Below, one piece after another: positions 52,197-61,396 of a stretch of DNA of 64,000 nucleotides. Numbering within the stretch: the first letter of the stretch is position 1; each line of letters begins with the position of its first letter. The notes beneath the pieces were generated by a model, which saw only the letters and a program-made list of their open reading frames with translations, was not told the DNA's origin and made no database searches. The stretch spans positions 19,897 to 83,896 of the forward strand of contig NZ_BMGY01000019.1 in assembly GCF_014640435.1 (NCBI RefSeq), in the 5' to 3' direction. The DNA comes from Hymenobacter frigidus. GTDB lineage: Bacteria > Bacteroidota > Bacteroidia > Cytophagales > Hymenobacteraceae. The translations under genes and the position numbers were made by a program.

Positions 52197-52955
52197 TCAG
52201 CTCCAGCGGCTGAGGAACTGCAGAAACGAGTCTTTGTACTGGTCGCCCACGGGGATTGTGACGGCCCCAATCTGGACGGTGAGGCGGCGCACAGCCTCAA
52301 TCTTATCGAGCGCCACGATGAACGAACGGTGGATGCGCATGAAGCGCCGAGCGGGCAGTTTTTCCTCCATCGTCTTGAGGCTCATGAGCGAAAGCAGGGC
52401 GCGGGGCGAGCTTTTGAGGTGAACTTTAACGTAGTCCTTGAGGCCCTCTACGTAGAGGACGTCGCTGAGGGCCACGCGCACGAGCTGGTATTCGGCTTTC
52501 AGGAAAAGGAATTCTTCTTCCTCGGGGCCGGTGGCAACGGAGGCACTGGCGTGCTGGTTGGTGAGCTCGGCGTAGGCGCGGGCTTTGCCGGCGGCGCGCA
52601 GAAACTCCTCGTAGTTGAAGGGCTTGACGAGGTAATCGAGGGCATCGACGCGGTAGCCCTCGAGGGCGTACTGACTGAAGGCGGTGGTGAAAACGATGCG
52701 CGGCCCGGCCGGACCCAGCACCCGGGCCAGCTCCAGGCCGTTGAGCTCCTGCATCTGGATATCGAGAAAGGCCAAATCGACGGTGCCGGGGTAGGCGTGC
52801 AGGTATTTCAGCGCCTCCACGGCACTCCCGAACTTGCCCACCAGCTCCAGAAACGGTGTTTTCTGCACGAAGGACGCCACCAAACCCAGGGCCAGCGGCT
52901 CGTCATCAACGGCAATGGTTTTGAGGGGCGGCGAGGCGGAACTGGCGGTGCTCAT
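52197..52955 (-). CDS. LytTR-family response regulator
   Basis: 252 residues. Receiver domain with acidic pair (VDDEP) and phosphoacceptor Asp65 in LAFLDIQM, then Thr and Lys (FTTAFSQYALEGY, DYLVKPFNYEEF). The LytTR DNA-binding domain starts near 147 (EEFLFLKAEYQLVRVALSDV) and includes RFMRIHRSFIVALDKIEAV. Its start overlaps the histidine kinase end by 4 nt, so the pair is co-translated. The target genes are not known. Confidence 0.93.
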   Translation of the reverse strand: MSTASSASPPLKTIAVDDEPLALGLVASFVQKTPFLELVGKFGSAVEALKYLHAYPGTVDLAFLDIQMQELNGLELARVLGPAGPRIVFTTAFSQYALEGYRVDALDYLVKPFNYEEFLRAAGKARAYAELTNQHASASVATGPEEEEFLFLKAEYQLVRVALSDVLYVEGLKDYVKVHLKSSPRALLSLMSLKTMEEKLPARRFMRIHRSFIVALDKIEAVRRLTVQIGAVTIPVGDQYKDSFLQFLSRWS

Positions 52956-54034
52956 GCGACGTGCAAGGTGAGGTGAACCCGGAATTCGTTGGCGGGCGTG
53001 TGGTCATCGACCAGCAGCGTGAACTGGCCGGGGTAGAGCAAATCGAGGCGGCGGCGGGTGTTGGCCAAGCCAATGCCGTTGCTGCCGGCCAGGTCGGTAC
53101 CGGGCTGCGGGAGCAACGAATTGCGCACTTCCAGCTCCACCACATCGGGCGTGGGCTGGCTGATGGCCACGAAAATGCGGCTGGCCTCGGTGGCCGCCAC
53201 GCCGTGCTTAAACGCATTTTCGAGGAAGGGCAGCAGCAGCATGGGCGCCACGGGTACGTCGTGGCCAGGCGCGGGCCGCTCGAAGGTGACAGTCACCCGG
53301 TCGTCGAGCCGCAGCTGCACCAGGTTAATGTAGTCCTGCACGAAGGCGATTTCCTGGCTGAGCAGCGTGGGGCCGCTGGCCGTGTCATACAGCACGTAGC
53401 GCATCATGCGCGACAGCCGGTGGATGGCCTCGCGGGCCTGCTCGCCGTCGAGCAGCGTGAGGGCGTAAATATTGTTGAGGGTATTGAAGAAGAAATGCGG
53501 GTTGATTTGGGCCTTGAGCACCGATAGCTCGGACGAGACGCGCTGCTGCTCCAGGGTCTGGCGGAGCTGCGCGTCCTTTTGCCACTTTTGCACCACCGTG
53601 ATGCTGGTGCTGATGCCCAGCACAAACATGGTGGTGAGCAGGCCCATGGTATCGATGCGGAAGCCGGTGCGGGGCAGCCGGGGCCGCCCGGCCGCGGCCA
53701 TAAAGGCCTTGTCAATCAGCGCGGGCAGGTTCAGCGTCGCATCCAGAAACTTGCTGAACAGCAGCACGGCCACGGTGGTCCCGACCAGCATCAGCACAAA
53801 CTGCGCGTTGCGGCCCTGAAACAGCAGCCGCGGCACGCTCACCCGCGCCGTGAGGTAAAACACCGAAATCCAGGCCATAAACATCAGCCCTTGCTTCAGC
53901 CAGAACTGCGGCGGCATGGTGAGCCGCCCCGTAAGCGGCTGAAACAGCAAGAACGTAAGCCCGAATAGTCCCCACACCAGCACATGAATCAGCAGCGTGA
54001 GGTAGCGACGGGGCGTGGTCAAAGTCATGGGCAA
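52952..54034 (-). CDS. LytS/YehU-type sensor histidine kinase
   Basis: 360 residues. Four membrane helices within about 1-150, no large sensor domain, then a linker helix and the His_kinase motif QINPHFFFNTLNNIYAL near 177-193, followed by the ATPase part with LLLPFLENAFKHGV and GIGLANTRRRLDLLYPGQF. It partners with the overlapping LytTR gene. Membrane-embedded sensing is likely. Start 54034 or the Met two codons on. Confidence 0.92.
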   Translation of the reverse strand: MPMTLTTPRRYLTLLIHVLVWGLFGLTFLLFQPLTGRLTMPPQFWLKQGLMFMAWISVFYLTARVSVPRLLFQGRNAQFVLMLVGTTVAVLLFSKFLDATLNLPALIDKAFMAAAGRPRLPRTGFRIDTMGLLTTMFVLGISTSITVVQKWQKDAQLRQTLEQQRVSSELSVLKAQINPHFFFNTLNNIYALTLLDGEQAREAIHRLSRMMRYVLYDTASGPTLLSQEIAFVQDYINLVQLRLDDRVTVTFERPAPGHDVPVAPMLLLPFLENAFKHGVAATEASRIFVAISQPTPDVVELEVRNSLLPQPGTDLAGSNGIGLANTRRRLDLLYPGQFTLLVDDHTPANEFRVHLTLHVA

Positions 54035-54146
54035 GAAACGGTTTTAAACAAACTTAACCCCGCCTGCCAGCCCGCCCGCTTCCAAACCGACCGTCTGGGG
54101 AATTGTATCGACAGCGAGCGGGGTTTTATCGGTTGGAACGGCTGCT

Positions 54147-54193
54147 TCATTGCCAGGAAAGCGCAGCGTTACATTAAGCTCCGCTGGCAATGA
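54147..54193. repeat. Short inverted repeat, CATTGCCAG type
   Basis: TCATTGCCAG (54147-54156) and complement (54184-54193). It resembles the widespread CATTGCGAGG repeats. An upstream in-frame ATG of the pullulanase gene (54190) lies inside it, one reason to prefer the later start at 54220. Confidence 0.6.
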
Positions 54194-54219
54194 CGGTATT
54201 GCGCCCGACCTTTGCGCTC

Positions 54220-56220
54220 ATGATTCGCCCGCTTCTGCTGCTGCTTGTGCTGCTTGCTCCCCTGCCCACCCCGGCGGCCCCGCCCCTGCCCGATTTTTCC
54301 ACTTATCCCACCTACCTCGGGCCGGATTTGGGGCTGACCTGGCGCGGCCCCCAGGCCACCCTGCGCGTGTGGGCCCCCACCGCCGAGGCCCTGCGCTTAC
54401 GCCTTTATGGGGTGGGCACCGGCGGCGCGCCCATTGCCAGCCATGCCATGACCAAGGCCGAAGGCGGCACCTGGACCTACGCCCTGCCCGCGGGCACCAC
54501 CGGCTTCTACACCGTGCAGGCCACCATCGGCGGCAAAGCCCTGGCCGAAGTGGCCGACCCCTACGCCCACGCCGTGGGCCTCAACGGGGTGCGCGGGGCC
54601 GTACTCAACCCCGCCCTGGTGCAGCCCCCCGGCTGGCCCGAGGACCTGCGCCCGGCCCTAAAGCAAGCCACCGACATTGTGATTGGCGAAGTGCACCTGC
54701 GCGACCTCAGCATGCACCCGCAGTCGGGCATTCGGGAGAAAGGCAAGTACCTGGGCCTGGCCCAAACCAGCACCCGCGGCCCCGGCGGCGTGCGAAGCAC
54801 CGGCCTCGACCACTTGGTGGAGCTGGGCCTGACCCACGTACACCTGCTGCCCACCAACGACTTTGCCTCCATCGACGAAGCCGCGCCCGCCCGCGCCAAC
54901 CGCTACAACTGGGGCTACGACCCGCTCCACTACTCGGTGCCCGAGGGCAGCTACGCCACCAACGCCGCCGACCCGGCCGCCCGCATCCGCGAGTTCAAGC
55001 AGATGGTGGAAAACCTGCACGGCGCGGGCCTGCGCGTGGTGCTCGACGTGGTGTATAACCACACCGCCGATGCCGCCCGCAGCAATTTCGAGCAGCTGGT
55101 GCCCGGTTATTACTACCGCCACAACCCCGACGGCACCCTAAGCAACGCCACCGCCTGCGGCAACGAAATCGCCTCGGAGCGGCCCATGGTGCGCAAGCTC
55201 ATCGTGGAATCAGTAGCGTACTGGGCCCGTGAATACCACGCCGACGGCTTCCGCTTCGACCTGATGGGCGTGCTCGATATCGAAACCATGCGTGCCGTAC
55301 GCGTCGCCCTCGACCAGCAGGACCACAGCATTTTCGTGTATGGCGAAGGCTGGACCGCCGGCCCTTCGCCCCTGCCCGAAGCCCGCCGCGCCCTCAAGGC
55401 CAATATGGGCCGATTGGACCGCATCGCAGCTTTCGGCGACGAGCTGCGCGACGGCGTGAAGGGCCACTACGCCCACCAAACCGAGCCCGGCTTCGCCAGC
55501 GGCCAGCCCGGCCTGGAAGAGAGCGTAAAGTTTGGCATCGTGGCCGCCACCCAGCACCCGCAGATTGATTACACCAGGGTGAATTACTCGAAAGCGCCCT
55601 GGGCCAACTCACCGGCCCAGGCCATCAACTACGTGGCCTGCCACGACGATATGGTGCTCTGGGACAAGCTGGCCGTGGCCAGTCCCGGCACCACCGAGGC
55701 CGAACGCATCAAGATGGATTTGCTCAGCAACACCATTGTATTTACCTCGCAGGGCATTCCGTTTTTGCCGGTCGGCGATGAGTTTCTGCGCACCAAGGGC
55801 GGCGCGCACAACTCCTACAACCTGCCCGACAGCGTGAACCAGATTGACTGGAGCCGCAAGGCAAAGTACGCGTCGGTCTATGATTTTTACCGGCGGCTCA
55901 TCGCCCTGCGCCGCACCCATCCCGCCTTCCGCTTGCCGTCGGCCGAGCTCATTCGGCAGCATCTTGAGTTCCTGCCCACACGGCCGGGCGCTATTGCCTA
56001 TCAATTGAAAAACAACGCTGGCGGCGATGCCTGGGGCAACATCATCGTCCTCTTCAATGGGAGCCGCTCGGCTACTGGGGTTTCCTTGCCTCGTGGAACG
56101 TATAAAGTAGTGTTGCGCGGCGACCAGCTCAACGAAGACGGCCTCGACGTGCTGGAAGTAACCAGTGGCGTGCAGCTGTCCGGCAATTCGGCAATGATTT
56201 TGGTGCAACTATCGGAGTAG
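54220..56220 (+). CDS. pulA: Type I pullulanase, exported
   Basis: 666 residues from ATG 54220, giving the signal peptide MIRPLLLLLVLLAPLPTPAA. A CBM48-like N-terminal domain (about 35-125) precedes the GH13 barrel. The pullulanase hallmark YNWGYDP is present, then VVLDVVYNHTA, the nucleophile Asp in DGFRFDLMG, the acid Glu in YGEGW, and NYVACHDDMVLWDKL. It cleaves alpha-1,6 bonds in pullulan, glycogen or starch. The TAG stop is provided by the family D repeat. A PfkB sugar kinase gene follows, which fits use of the glucose released. Confidence 0.94.
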   Translation: MIRPLLLLLVLLAPLPTPAAPPLPDFSTYPTYLGPDLGLTWRGPQATLRVWAPTAEALRLRLYGVGTGGAPIASHAMTKAEGGTWTYALPAGTTGFYTVQATIGGKALAEVADPYAHAVGLNGVRGAVLNPALVQPPGWPEDLRPALKQATDIVIGEVHLRDLSMHPQSGIREKGKYLGLAQTSTRGPGGVRSTGLDHLVELGLTHVHLLPTNDFASIDEAAPARANRYNWGYDPLHYSVPEGSYATNAADPAARIREFKQMVENLHGAGLRVVLDVVYNHTADAARSNFEQLVPGYYYRHNPDGTLSNATACGNEIASERPMVRKLIVESVAYWAREYHADGFRFDLMGVLDIETMRAVRVALDQQDHSIFVYGEGWTAGPSPLPEARRALKANMGRLDRIAAFGDELRDGVKGHYAHQTEPGFASGQPGLEESVKFGIVAATQHPQIDYTRVNYSKAPWANSPAQAINYVACHDDMVLWDKLAVASPGTTEAERIKMDLLSNTIVFTSQGIPFLPVGDEFLRTKGGAHNSYNLPDSVNQIDWSRKAKYASVYDFYRRLIALRRTHPAFRLPSAELIRQHLEFLPTRPGAIAYQLKNNAGGDAWGNIIVLFNGSRSATGVSLPRGTYKVVLRGDQLNEDGLDVLEVTSGVQLSGNSAMILVQLSE

Positions 56221-56313
56221 AGACGCACTATTTTGCATCTCGTCGTTGAACGAGTACATCTGGCGGTGCGGCTCCGAACGTTCAACGACGAACCGCAAAA
56301 TAGTGCGTCTCTA
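56217..56313. repeat. GTAGAGACGC-type inverted repeat (family D, copy 2)
   Basis: Outer arms GTAGAGACGCACTATTTTGC and complement, inner arms CGTCGTTGAACG and complement. The first TAG is the pulA stop codon. Fills the gap to the PfkB gene. Confidence 0.85.
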
Positions 56314-56340
56314 CATTCGCTCCCTTCCCTGATACCATCC

Positions 56341-57297
56341 ATGAAAACCGTCGTTACCCTCACCCTGAACCCGGCCATCGACAAAAGTACGTCCGTGCCC
56401 AAACTAGTACCCGAGCAAAAACTAAAGTGCGACCCGCCCAAGGTGGAGCCCGGCGGCGGCGGCATCAACGTAGCGCGGGGCCTGCAGCGGCTGGGCCTCG
56501 ATGCGCAAGCCGTGTTCACGGCCGGCGGCCCGCCCGGCGAAGCGCTGCAACAGTTGGTGGCCCGCGAGGGCATCGCCTGCTGCCCCGTGCCCACGGCCGA
56601 CTGGACCCGTGAAAACTTCACCGTGGTAGAGGCCGCCAGCAACCAGCAATACCGCTTCGGCATGCCCGGCACCACCCTCACCGCCACCGAGCAGGCGCAG
56701 GTGCTCGCCACCCTGGCCGCCCTCAGTCCCGTGCCCGATGTGCTGGTGGCCAGCGGCAGTCTGCCGCAAGGTGTACCGCCCGAATTCATGGGTGAAATCG
56801 CCCGCTGGGCCCGCCAGGCCGGGGCCAAACTGGTAATTGACACCTCCGACGAAGCCCTGCGCTGCGCCGTGGAAGAAGGCGCCTACCTCATCAAACCAAA
56901 CCTGGGCGAGCTGAGCAAGCTGGCCGGCGTAGAGGCACTGGACAGTGAATCCGCCACCGCCGCCGCGCAGGCCATCATCGCGCGGGGCAAGTGCGAAATC
57001 GTGGTGGTGTCGCTGGGCGCGGCCGGAGCCTGCCTCGTCACCCGCGATGTGGTGGAACACATATCGGCCCCCGCCGTGAAAAAACACAGCACCGTGGGAG
57101 CCGGCGACAGCATGGTGGCCGGTATGGTGTTCGCGCTCTGCCAGGGCTGGCCCGTGCGCGAGGCCGTGCGCATGGGCGTGGCCTGCGGCACGGCCGCCAC
57201 CATGAATTTTGGCACCGAGCTATTTCATAAAGCCGATGCCGAACGGCTGTTTCAGTGGCTATTACGGACGATGCCACGGGAGGTGGCGACGGAATAA
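56341..57297 (+). CDS. pfkB: PfkB-family hexose kinase (1-phosphofructokinase type)
   Basis: 318 residues from ATG 56341. Ribokinase fold: TLNPAIDKS, sugar site GGGGINVARGLQRLG, GSLPQGVPPEF, KPNLGELSKLAG, and catalytic Asp in STVGAGDSMVAGM. The subfamily covers 6-phosphofructokinase II, 1-phosphofructokinase and tagatose-6-P kinase; the exact sugar is not certain. It follows pulA over a repeat. Confidence 0.9.
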   Translation: MKTVVTLTLNPAIDKSTSVPKLVPEQKLKCDPPKVEPGGGGINVARGLQRLGLDAQAVFTAGGPPGEALQQLVAREGIACCPVPTADWTRENFTVVEAASNQQYRFGMPGTTLTATEQAQVLATLAALSPVPDVLVASGSLPQGVPPEFMGEIARWARQAGAKLVIDTSDEALRCAVEEGAYLIKPNLGELSKLAGVEALDSESATAAAQAIIARGKCEIVVVSLGAAGACLVTRDVVEHISAPAVKKHSTVGAGDSMVAGMVFALCQGWPVREAVRMGVACGTAATMNFGTELFHKADAERLFQWLLRTMPREVATE

Positions 57298-57423
57298 CCT
57301 CACCCCCTGACGGTCACCTCACCCCCCGGCCCCCTCTCCCGTGGAGAGGGGGAGCCGGACGATTTCACAGCATGAACAGAGCCGGTGTCCCCTCTCCACG
57401 GGAGAGGGGGTCAGGGGGTCAGG
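57298..57423. repeat. CCCCTCTCC-type inverted repeat (family B, copy 3)
   Basis: Arms CCTCACCCCCCGGCCCCCTC and the complement GAGAGGGGGTCAGGGGGTCA, preceded by a partial extra copy (CTCACCCCCTGACGG). The rest of the gap to 57626 is AT-rich (ATCAAATAACTATATGCATT) with no gene seen and may hold the promoter for the array starting at 57627. Confidence 0.85.
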
Positions 57424-57626
57424 TTGACGGCCAACGCTTTTCCCTTACTAATTTGGGAAATCACCCTTTCCATTCTGAAAAAAACCCATCCTCGCCCGGC
57501 CTTGTGCCAGGCGGGGATTTTTTATTAATGTGCTATCAATCAAATAACTATATGCATTAAGCATTAATAACTGCCGAATCGGCACTGGTATTGGCATTGG
57601 GTATCCGTCACCAAACACCCGCTGCC

Positions 57627-58289
57627 ATGGCCATTCTCGATAACCTTACCAAAGCCGCCAAAGGCTTCTTCATTGAAGAAGACGAGGCGGCTGCCGCTCC
57701 CGACGCCGCCCCCGCGCCGGGCCTGACGCCCACCGCCCCTGCGGCCCCGCACATCACCCAGACCGAGCCGCGCCACCTCGAACACATTGCCAAGCTGCTA
57801 GCCGGCGACGGCAAAGATTTCGGGGCATACACCAAAATGGTGGCCAGCATGGCCGGCAGCGGCCTCACCGGTCCGCTGCTCTACCAAACGGCCTTCAATG
57901 CCTTCGCGGCCCTCACCGGCGTGGACCAGCCCGCCCTGCTGGCCTCGGCCGATGCCCTGGCCCAGAAGCTGACCGACGACCGCGCCCAGGTGCTGCAGCG
58001 CCACCGCGAGAAGCTGGGCGAAAGCGCCAACCCGCAAGGCCCAACTAGCCCGCTGGTGCAGCTGCAAAAGCAGGAAAGCCAGCTGCAGGCCGACGTGGCC
58101 GCCCTCACCGGGCAGTTGACAACGAAGAGCCAGCAGTTGCGCGACATCCAGCAGCAAGCCCAGGCCGAGCGCCAGAAAACGCAGGGCGCACTGGCATCCT
58201 ACGAGCTGGCCAACGCCGCTGCGGCCGCCGAGCTGCAGGCGCACCGCCAGGCAGCCCAATCATTCCTGGCCCCCACTCCTACCCGCTAA
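57627..58289 (+). CDS. Soluble coiled-coil protein, first gene of the ABC array
   Basis: 220 residues from ATG 57627. A short N-terminal helix (ILDNLTKAAKGFFIEEDE), an Ala/Pro-rich disordered stretch (about 20-45), a helical domain (about 50-125, AGDGKDFGAYTKMVASMAGS) and a long coiled coil (about 145-210, QLQKQESQLQADVAALTGQL) follow. No signal or membrane segment, so cytoplasmic. I know no family. It lies 22 nt before the membrane protein gene and is surely co-transcribed with it; an accessory or scaffold role for that protein is inferred. Confidence 0.8.
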   Translation: MAILDNLTKAAKGFFIEEDEAAAAPDAAPAPGLTPTAPAAPHITQTEPRHLEHIAKLLAGDGKDFGAYTKMVASMAGSGLTGPLLYQTAFNAFAALTGVDQPALLASADALAQKLTDDRAQVLQRHREKLGESANPQGPTSPLVQLQKQESQLQADVAALTGQLTTKSQQLRDIQQQAQAERQKTQGALASYELANAAAAAELQAHRQAAQSFLAPTPTR

Positions 58290-58311
58290 CTATTTCCAAA
58301 ACCCTACGCCC

Positions 58312-59301
58312 ATGAAAACCTTGATGTCTCTTAATTCCGACACGGAGCTGCCCAAGTGGCAGCAGCCCGAAAAAGTGGCCGGCTGGCTCGTACTGGCTGG
58401 CTTGGCCGGCACGGCGGTCTATTTCTGGGGCCGCATCCTGCCCTTTCTCGTCGACATGGTGTTCGACACCGTGAAGCTGGGCATTGGCCTGGGCGGGCTG
58501 TTCATGCTGTTTTTACTGGTCACGAACAAGCGCATTCACGCCGGGCTGTGGTACGCCGGGCAGCGCATTTTGCGCACCATGGCGGGCCTGTTCGTCAACA
58601 CCGACCCCATCGGCATCATGGAGGACTACATCTTGAACACCGAGAAGGAAGCCCGCAAGATGGACGCCGAAGTCGGCCACATCGAAGGCGCGCACGAGCT
58701 GGTGAAACGCAAGCTGACTGACAACACCGCCCAGATGAAGGAGTACCTGGCCCTGGCCGATTCGGCCACCCGCCAGGGTGAGAAAGATGCCGCCGAAGCC
58801 TACGCCTCGCGCGCGGCCCAGCTCGAAGACTACAACCGCCGCCTGCAGCCCATGGCCACCACCACGGCCAACGTGACGGTAGTGATGCGCCAGATTCTGA
58901 AAGCCGCCCTGCGCCAGATTGACGGCAGCAAGTTCAAAGTGGGCCTGCTCAAGGACGAGTACCAGCTGGTGAAGCGCACCAGCTCGGGCATGCGCGCCGC
59001 CATGAACATCCTGCGCGGCGACCCCGACAAGAAGTACTTCTTCGACCTGGCCACCGACCGCGTGGCCCAGGACATGGCCCAGCAGCTCGGCCAAATCAAG
59101 CAGGCCATGCGCTACTCGCAAGAGTTCGTGAAGGAAATGGACATTCAGAACGGCGTGATGAGCGAGAAGGGCCAGCGCCTGCTGGAGAAGTACCAGAAGG
59201 GCGATTTCAACGCCGTACTCAACGAAAAGCCGCAAGCCCAGCAAAGTATTCTCGCCACCAAAAAAGCCTCCGACGATGCCTATTCTAGCCTGCTTGATTA
59301 G
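58312..59301 (+). CDS. Two-helix membrane protein with PspA-like helical body
   Basis: 329 residues. Membrane helices at about 24-45 (AGWLVLAGLAGTAVYFWG) and 52-74 (VKLGIGLGGLFMLFLLVT), then a long helical cytoplasmic body. TDPIGIMEDYILNTEKEARK followed by heptads and ADSATRQGEKDAAEAYASRA recalls PspA/IM30 (a DPxxxLxxxI start and alternating long helices), but no clear family call is possible. PspA proteins maintain membrane integrity; this one would be anchored. A family A repeat separates it from the binding-protein gene. Confidence 0.78.
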   Translation: MKTLMSLNSDTELPKWQQPEKVAGWLVLAGLAGTAVYFWGRILPFLVDMVFDTVKLGIGLGGLFMLFLLVTNKRIHAGLWYAGQRILRTMAGLFVNTDPIGIMEDYILNTEKEARKMDAEVGHIEGAHELVKRKLTDNTAQMKEYLALADSATRQGEKDAAEAYASRAAQLEDYNRRLQPMATTTANVTVVMRQILKAALRQIDGSKFKVGLLKDEYQLVKRTSSGMRAAMNILRGDPDKKYFFDLATDRVAQDMAQQLGQIKQAMRYSQEFVKEMDIQNGVMSEKGQRLLEKYQKGDFNAVLNEKPQAQQSILATKKASDDAYSSLLD

Positions 59302-59326
59302 CTTTTTGCTGGCCTGGGCCGTGGTC

Positions 59327-59465
59327 AGTACCGTGGACTCTGCGAGTCCGCGAATGCCGCGGCCGACTGGCACCGCGCCGCTCAGGAGCCCGCGAAAGGC
59401 CACTGCCCAACTTCTTTTTAACCAACATTTTAACCCCCTCGCGGACTCACAGAGTCCGCGGTACT
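59327..59465. repeat. GGACTC-type inverted repeat (family A, copy 2)
   Basis: AGTACCGTGGACTCTGCGAG then TCCGCG at 59327-59352, with its near complement at 59440-59465. Fills the gap between the PspA-like and SBP-OmpA genes, the second start being only 6 nt past its end. Confidence 0.85.
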
Positions 59466-59471
59466 ACTCCC

Positions 59472-61250
59472 ATGACAACTCGCGGTAAAATTCTCATTGG
59501 CCTCATTCTGGTGGCCGTCCTGTACTTCGGCATCAACAAGCTGGTTTCCAGCGGGGCCGTATTTAAAAAAGCCGACACGCAGTCGGTGCTGCTCAACTCG
59601 ATTGAGCTGCCCGCCACCACCGGCGGCAACCGGGCCAACATCGTGGTACCGCTGGCCCCCATGCCCGGCACCGCCCCAGCCGACAAGGGTACGCCCGTGG
59701 TGTGGGAAGTAATGGCCTGGAACAGCCAGATGGCCGGTATGCTGGCCAACGGCGGCCCCCGCAGCACCATGGGCTCCAGCATGGCCGCCAACGGCCTCGA
59801 CCTGCAGATAGTGCGGCAGGACGATGTAAGCAAGATGCAGGCCGATTTGGTGAAAAACGCCGTCGACCTGGCCGCCAACCCCGAAACGCCAGGCTTGATT
59901 GTGAGCATTATGGGCGACGGCCTGCCCGGCTTCTCGGCGGTGCAGACGCAGCTCAAAAAGGCCGGCACGCAGTTGCAAATCATCCCCTACAGCATGGGCA
60001 AGAGCTTCGGCGAAGACAAGCTGATGGGCCCGAAAGAGTGGCTCGATAACCCCAAGCTGGCCCTGGGTAAAACGGTGGCCTGCTACCTGCGCGACGGCGA
60101 CCAGAACATCGCCCTGAAATGGTGCGCCGACAACGGCCTGAAAGTCAACCCCGACGAAACCACCTACGACCCCGAAGCCGTGAACTTCATGGCCGCCAGC
60201 GACTTCCTGGTGGCTGCCGAAAAGTACATCCTCGGCAAGCCCGAAGCCCGCACCAAAGTGGTAGCCGGCAAGAACACCGGCGTGAAAGTAGACGTGGTGG
60301 CCGATGCCGTGGCCACCTGGACCCCCGGCGACGTGAATATCGCCAAGCAGCGCGGCGGCCTCGTCAACATCGTGAGCACCAAGGACTACTCGAACCAGAT
60401 GCCCAACATTATGGTGACTACCAAGCGCTGGTATGATGCCCACCCCAAGGAGGTGCTGGGCCTGATGACGGCCCTGGCCGTAGCCGGCGACCAGGTGAAA
60501 TCGCACCCTGCAGCCCTGGCCCGCGCCGCCGATATCTCGGCGGCCGTGTACGGCGACCAGGACAAACCCGGCGCGTACTGGCTGAAGTACTACAAGGGCG
60601 TGAGCGAGGCCGACCGCAACGGCGACGTGGTGGAGCTGGGCGGCAGCAAAGCCTTCAACTTCAGCGACAACCTGAGCCTGTTCGGCCTCGACGAAGGCGG
60701 CACCAACATCTACGCCGCCGTGTACAAAACCTTCGGCGACGTGCAAAGCAAGCTCTACCCCAAAGAGCTGCCCAGCTACGTGCCCCTCACCGAAATGCTG
60801 GACCTCGCGCCCCTGAAGCAGCTTCAGCAGCAGTACAAAGGCAAAGCCGTGGCCCCGGCCGAAACCCAGCAGTTTGCCGCCGGCGATGAAATCCGCCAAA
60901 GCGTGAGCAAGCGGGCCTGGAACATCGAGTTCAACAGCGGCCGGAGCAGCTTCACACCCTTGGCGGAAAAGGAGCTGAAGCAGCTGTTCGATGACCTAGT
61001 GGTGGCCGGCCGCCTCAAAGTAGCCGTGCACGGCCACACCGACAACGCCGGCGACCCGCAAGCCAACCAGCAGCTGAGTGAAGACCGCGCCATGGCCGTG
61101 CAGCGCTGGCTCGAAACCAAAAGCCGCAGCGCCTTCCCCGACGGCCGCGTGCAGGTGTACGCCCACGGCGCCAGCGAGCCCGTGGCCAGCAACACCACCC
61201 CAGTCGGCAAAGCCAAAAACCGCCGCGTGGAGGTGATACTGGGCAATTAA
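59472..61250 (+). CDS. ABC substrate-binding protein fused to an OmpA domain
   Basis: 592 residues. One N-terminal membrane anchor (ILIGLILVAVLYFGINKLV) with no lipobox. Residues about 60-445 form a TauA/SsuA/NMT1-type binding protein (SIMGDGLPGFSAVQTQL, DAVATWTPGDVNIAKQRGG, NIVSTKDYSNQMPNIMVTTK, YDAHPKEVLGLMTALAVAGD). Residues about 483-592 are an OmpA C-terminal peptidoglycan-binding domain (IEFNSGRSSFTPLAEKEL, HGHTDNAGDP, NQQLSEDRAMAVQRWL, NRRVEVILGN). So an inner-membrane-anchored binding protein is tethered to the cell wall. The permease and ATPase that follow are the expected importer. The bound solute is unknown; the fold suggests an organic sulfonate, nitrate or pyrimidine-like ligand. 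Confidence 0.88.
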   Translation: MTTRGKILIGLILVAVLYFGINKLVSSGAVFKKADTQSVLLNSIELPATTGGNRANIVVPLAPMPGTAPADKGTPVVWEVMAWNSQMAGMLANGGPRSTMGSSMAANGLDLQIVRQDDVSKMQADLVKNAVDLAANPETPGLIVSIMGDGLPGFSAVQTQLKKAGTQLQIIPYSMGKSFGEDKLMGPKEWLDNPKLALGKTVACYLRDGDQNIALKWCADNGLKVNPDETTYDPEAVNFMAASDFLVAAEKYILGKPEARTKVVAGKNTGVKVDVVADAVATWTPGDVNIAKQRGGLVNIVSTKDYSNQMPNIMVTTKRWYDAHPKEVLGLMTALAVAGDQVKSHPAALARAADISAAVYGDQDKPGAYWLKYYKGVSEADRNGDVVELGGSKAFNFSDNLSLFGLDEGGTNIYAAVYKTFGDVQSKLYPKELPSYVPLTEMLDLAPLKQLQQQYKGKAVAPAETQQFAAGDEIRQSVSKRAWNIEFNSGRSSFTPLAEKELKQLFDDLVVAGRLKVAVHGHTDNAGDPQANQQLSEDRAMAVQRWLETKSRSAFPDGRVQVYAHGASEPVASNTTPVGKAKNRRVEVILGN

Positions 61251-61270
61251 TGCCTTCTGACTGCTGAACT

Positions 61271-61381
61271 AAAAGGCCGTCATGCTGAGCGGAGTCGAAG
61301 CATCTCTACCTCAGTAGTAATCAATACTGGCACAACGAGGCGGTAGAGATGCTTCGACTCCGCTCAGCATGACGGCCTTTT
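61271..61381. repeat. Family C inverted repeat, copy 4
   Basis: Near-perfect long arms (AAAGGCCGTCATGCTGAGCG then GAGTCGAAGCATCTCTACC, and complement) with a T-run (TTTTTTT) at the right end. In the gap between the SBP-OmpA and permease genes. It could terminate part of the transcript. Confidence 0.88.
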
Positions 61382-61396
61382 TTTGTCTCTCTCAAA

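Noticed and set aside
59430..60899. A 489-codon minus-strand frame
   Set aside because: It lies opposite the SBP-OmpA gene, whose product has clear domains; the reverse frame has none.
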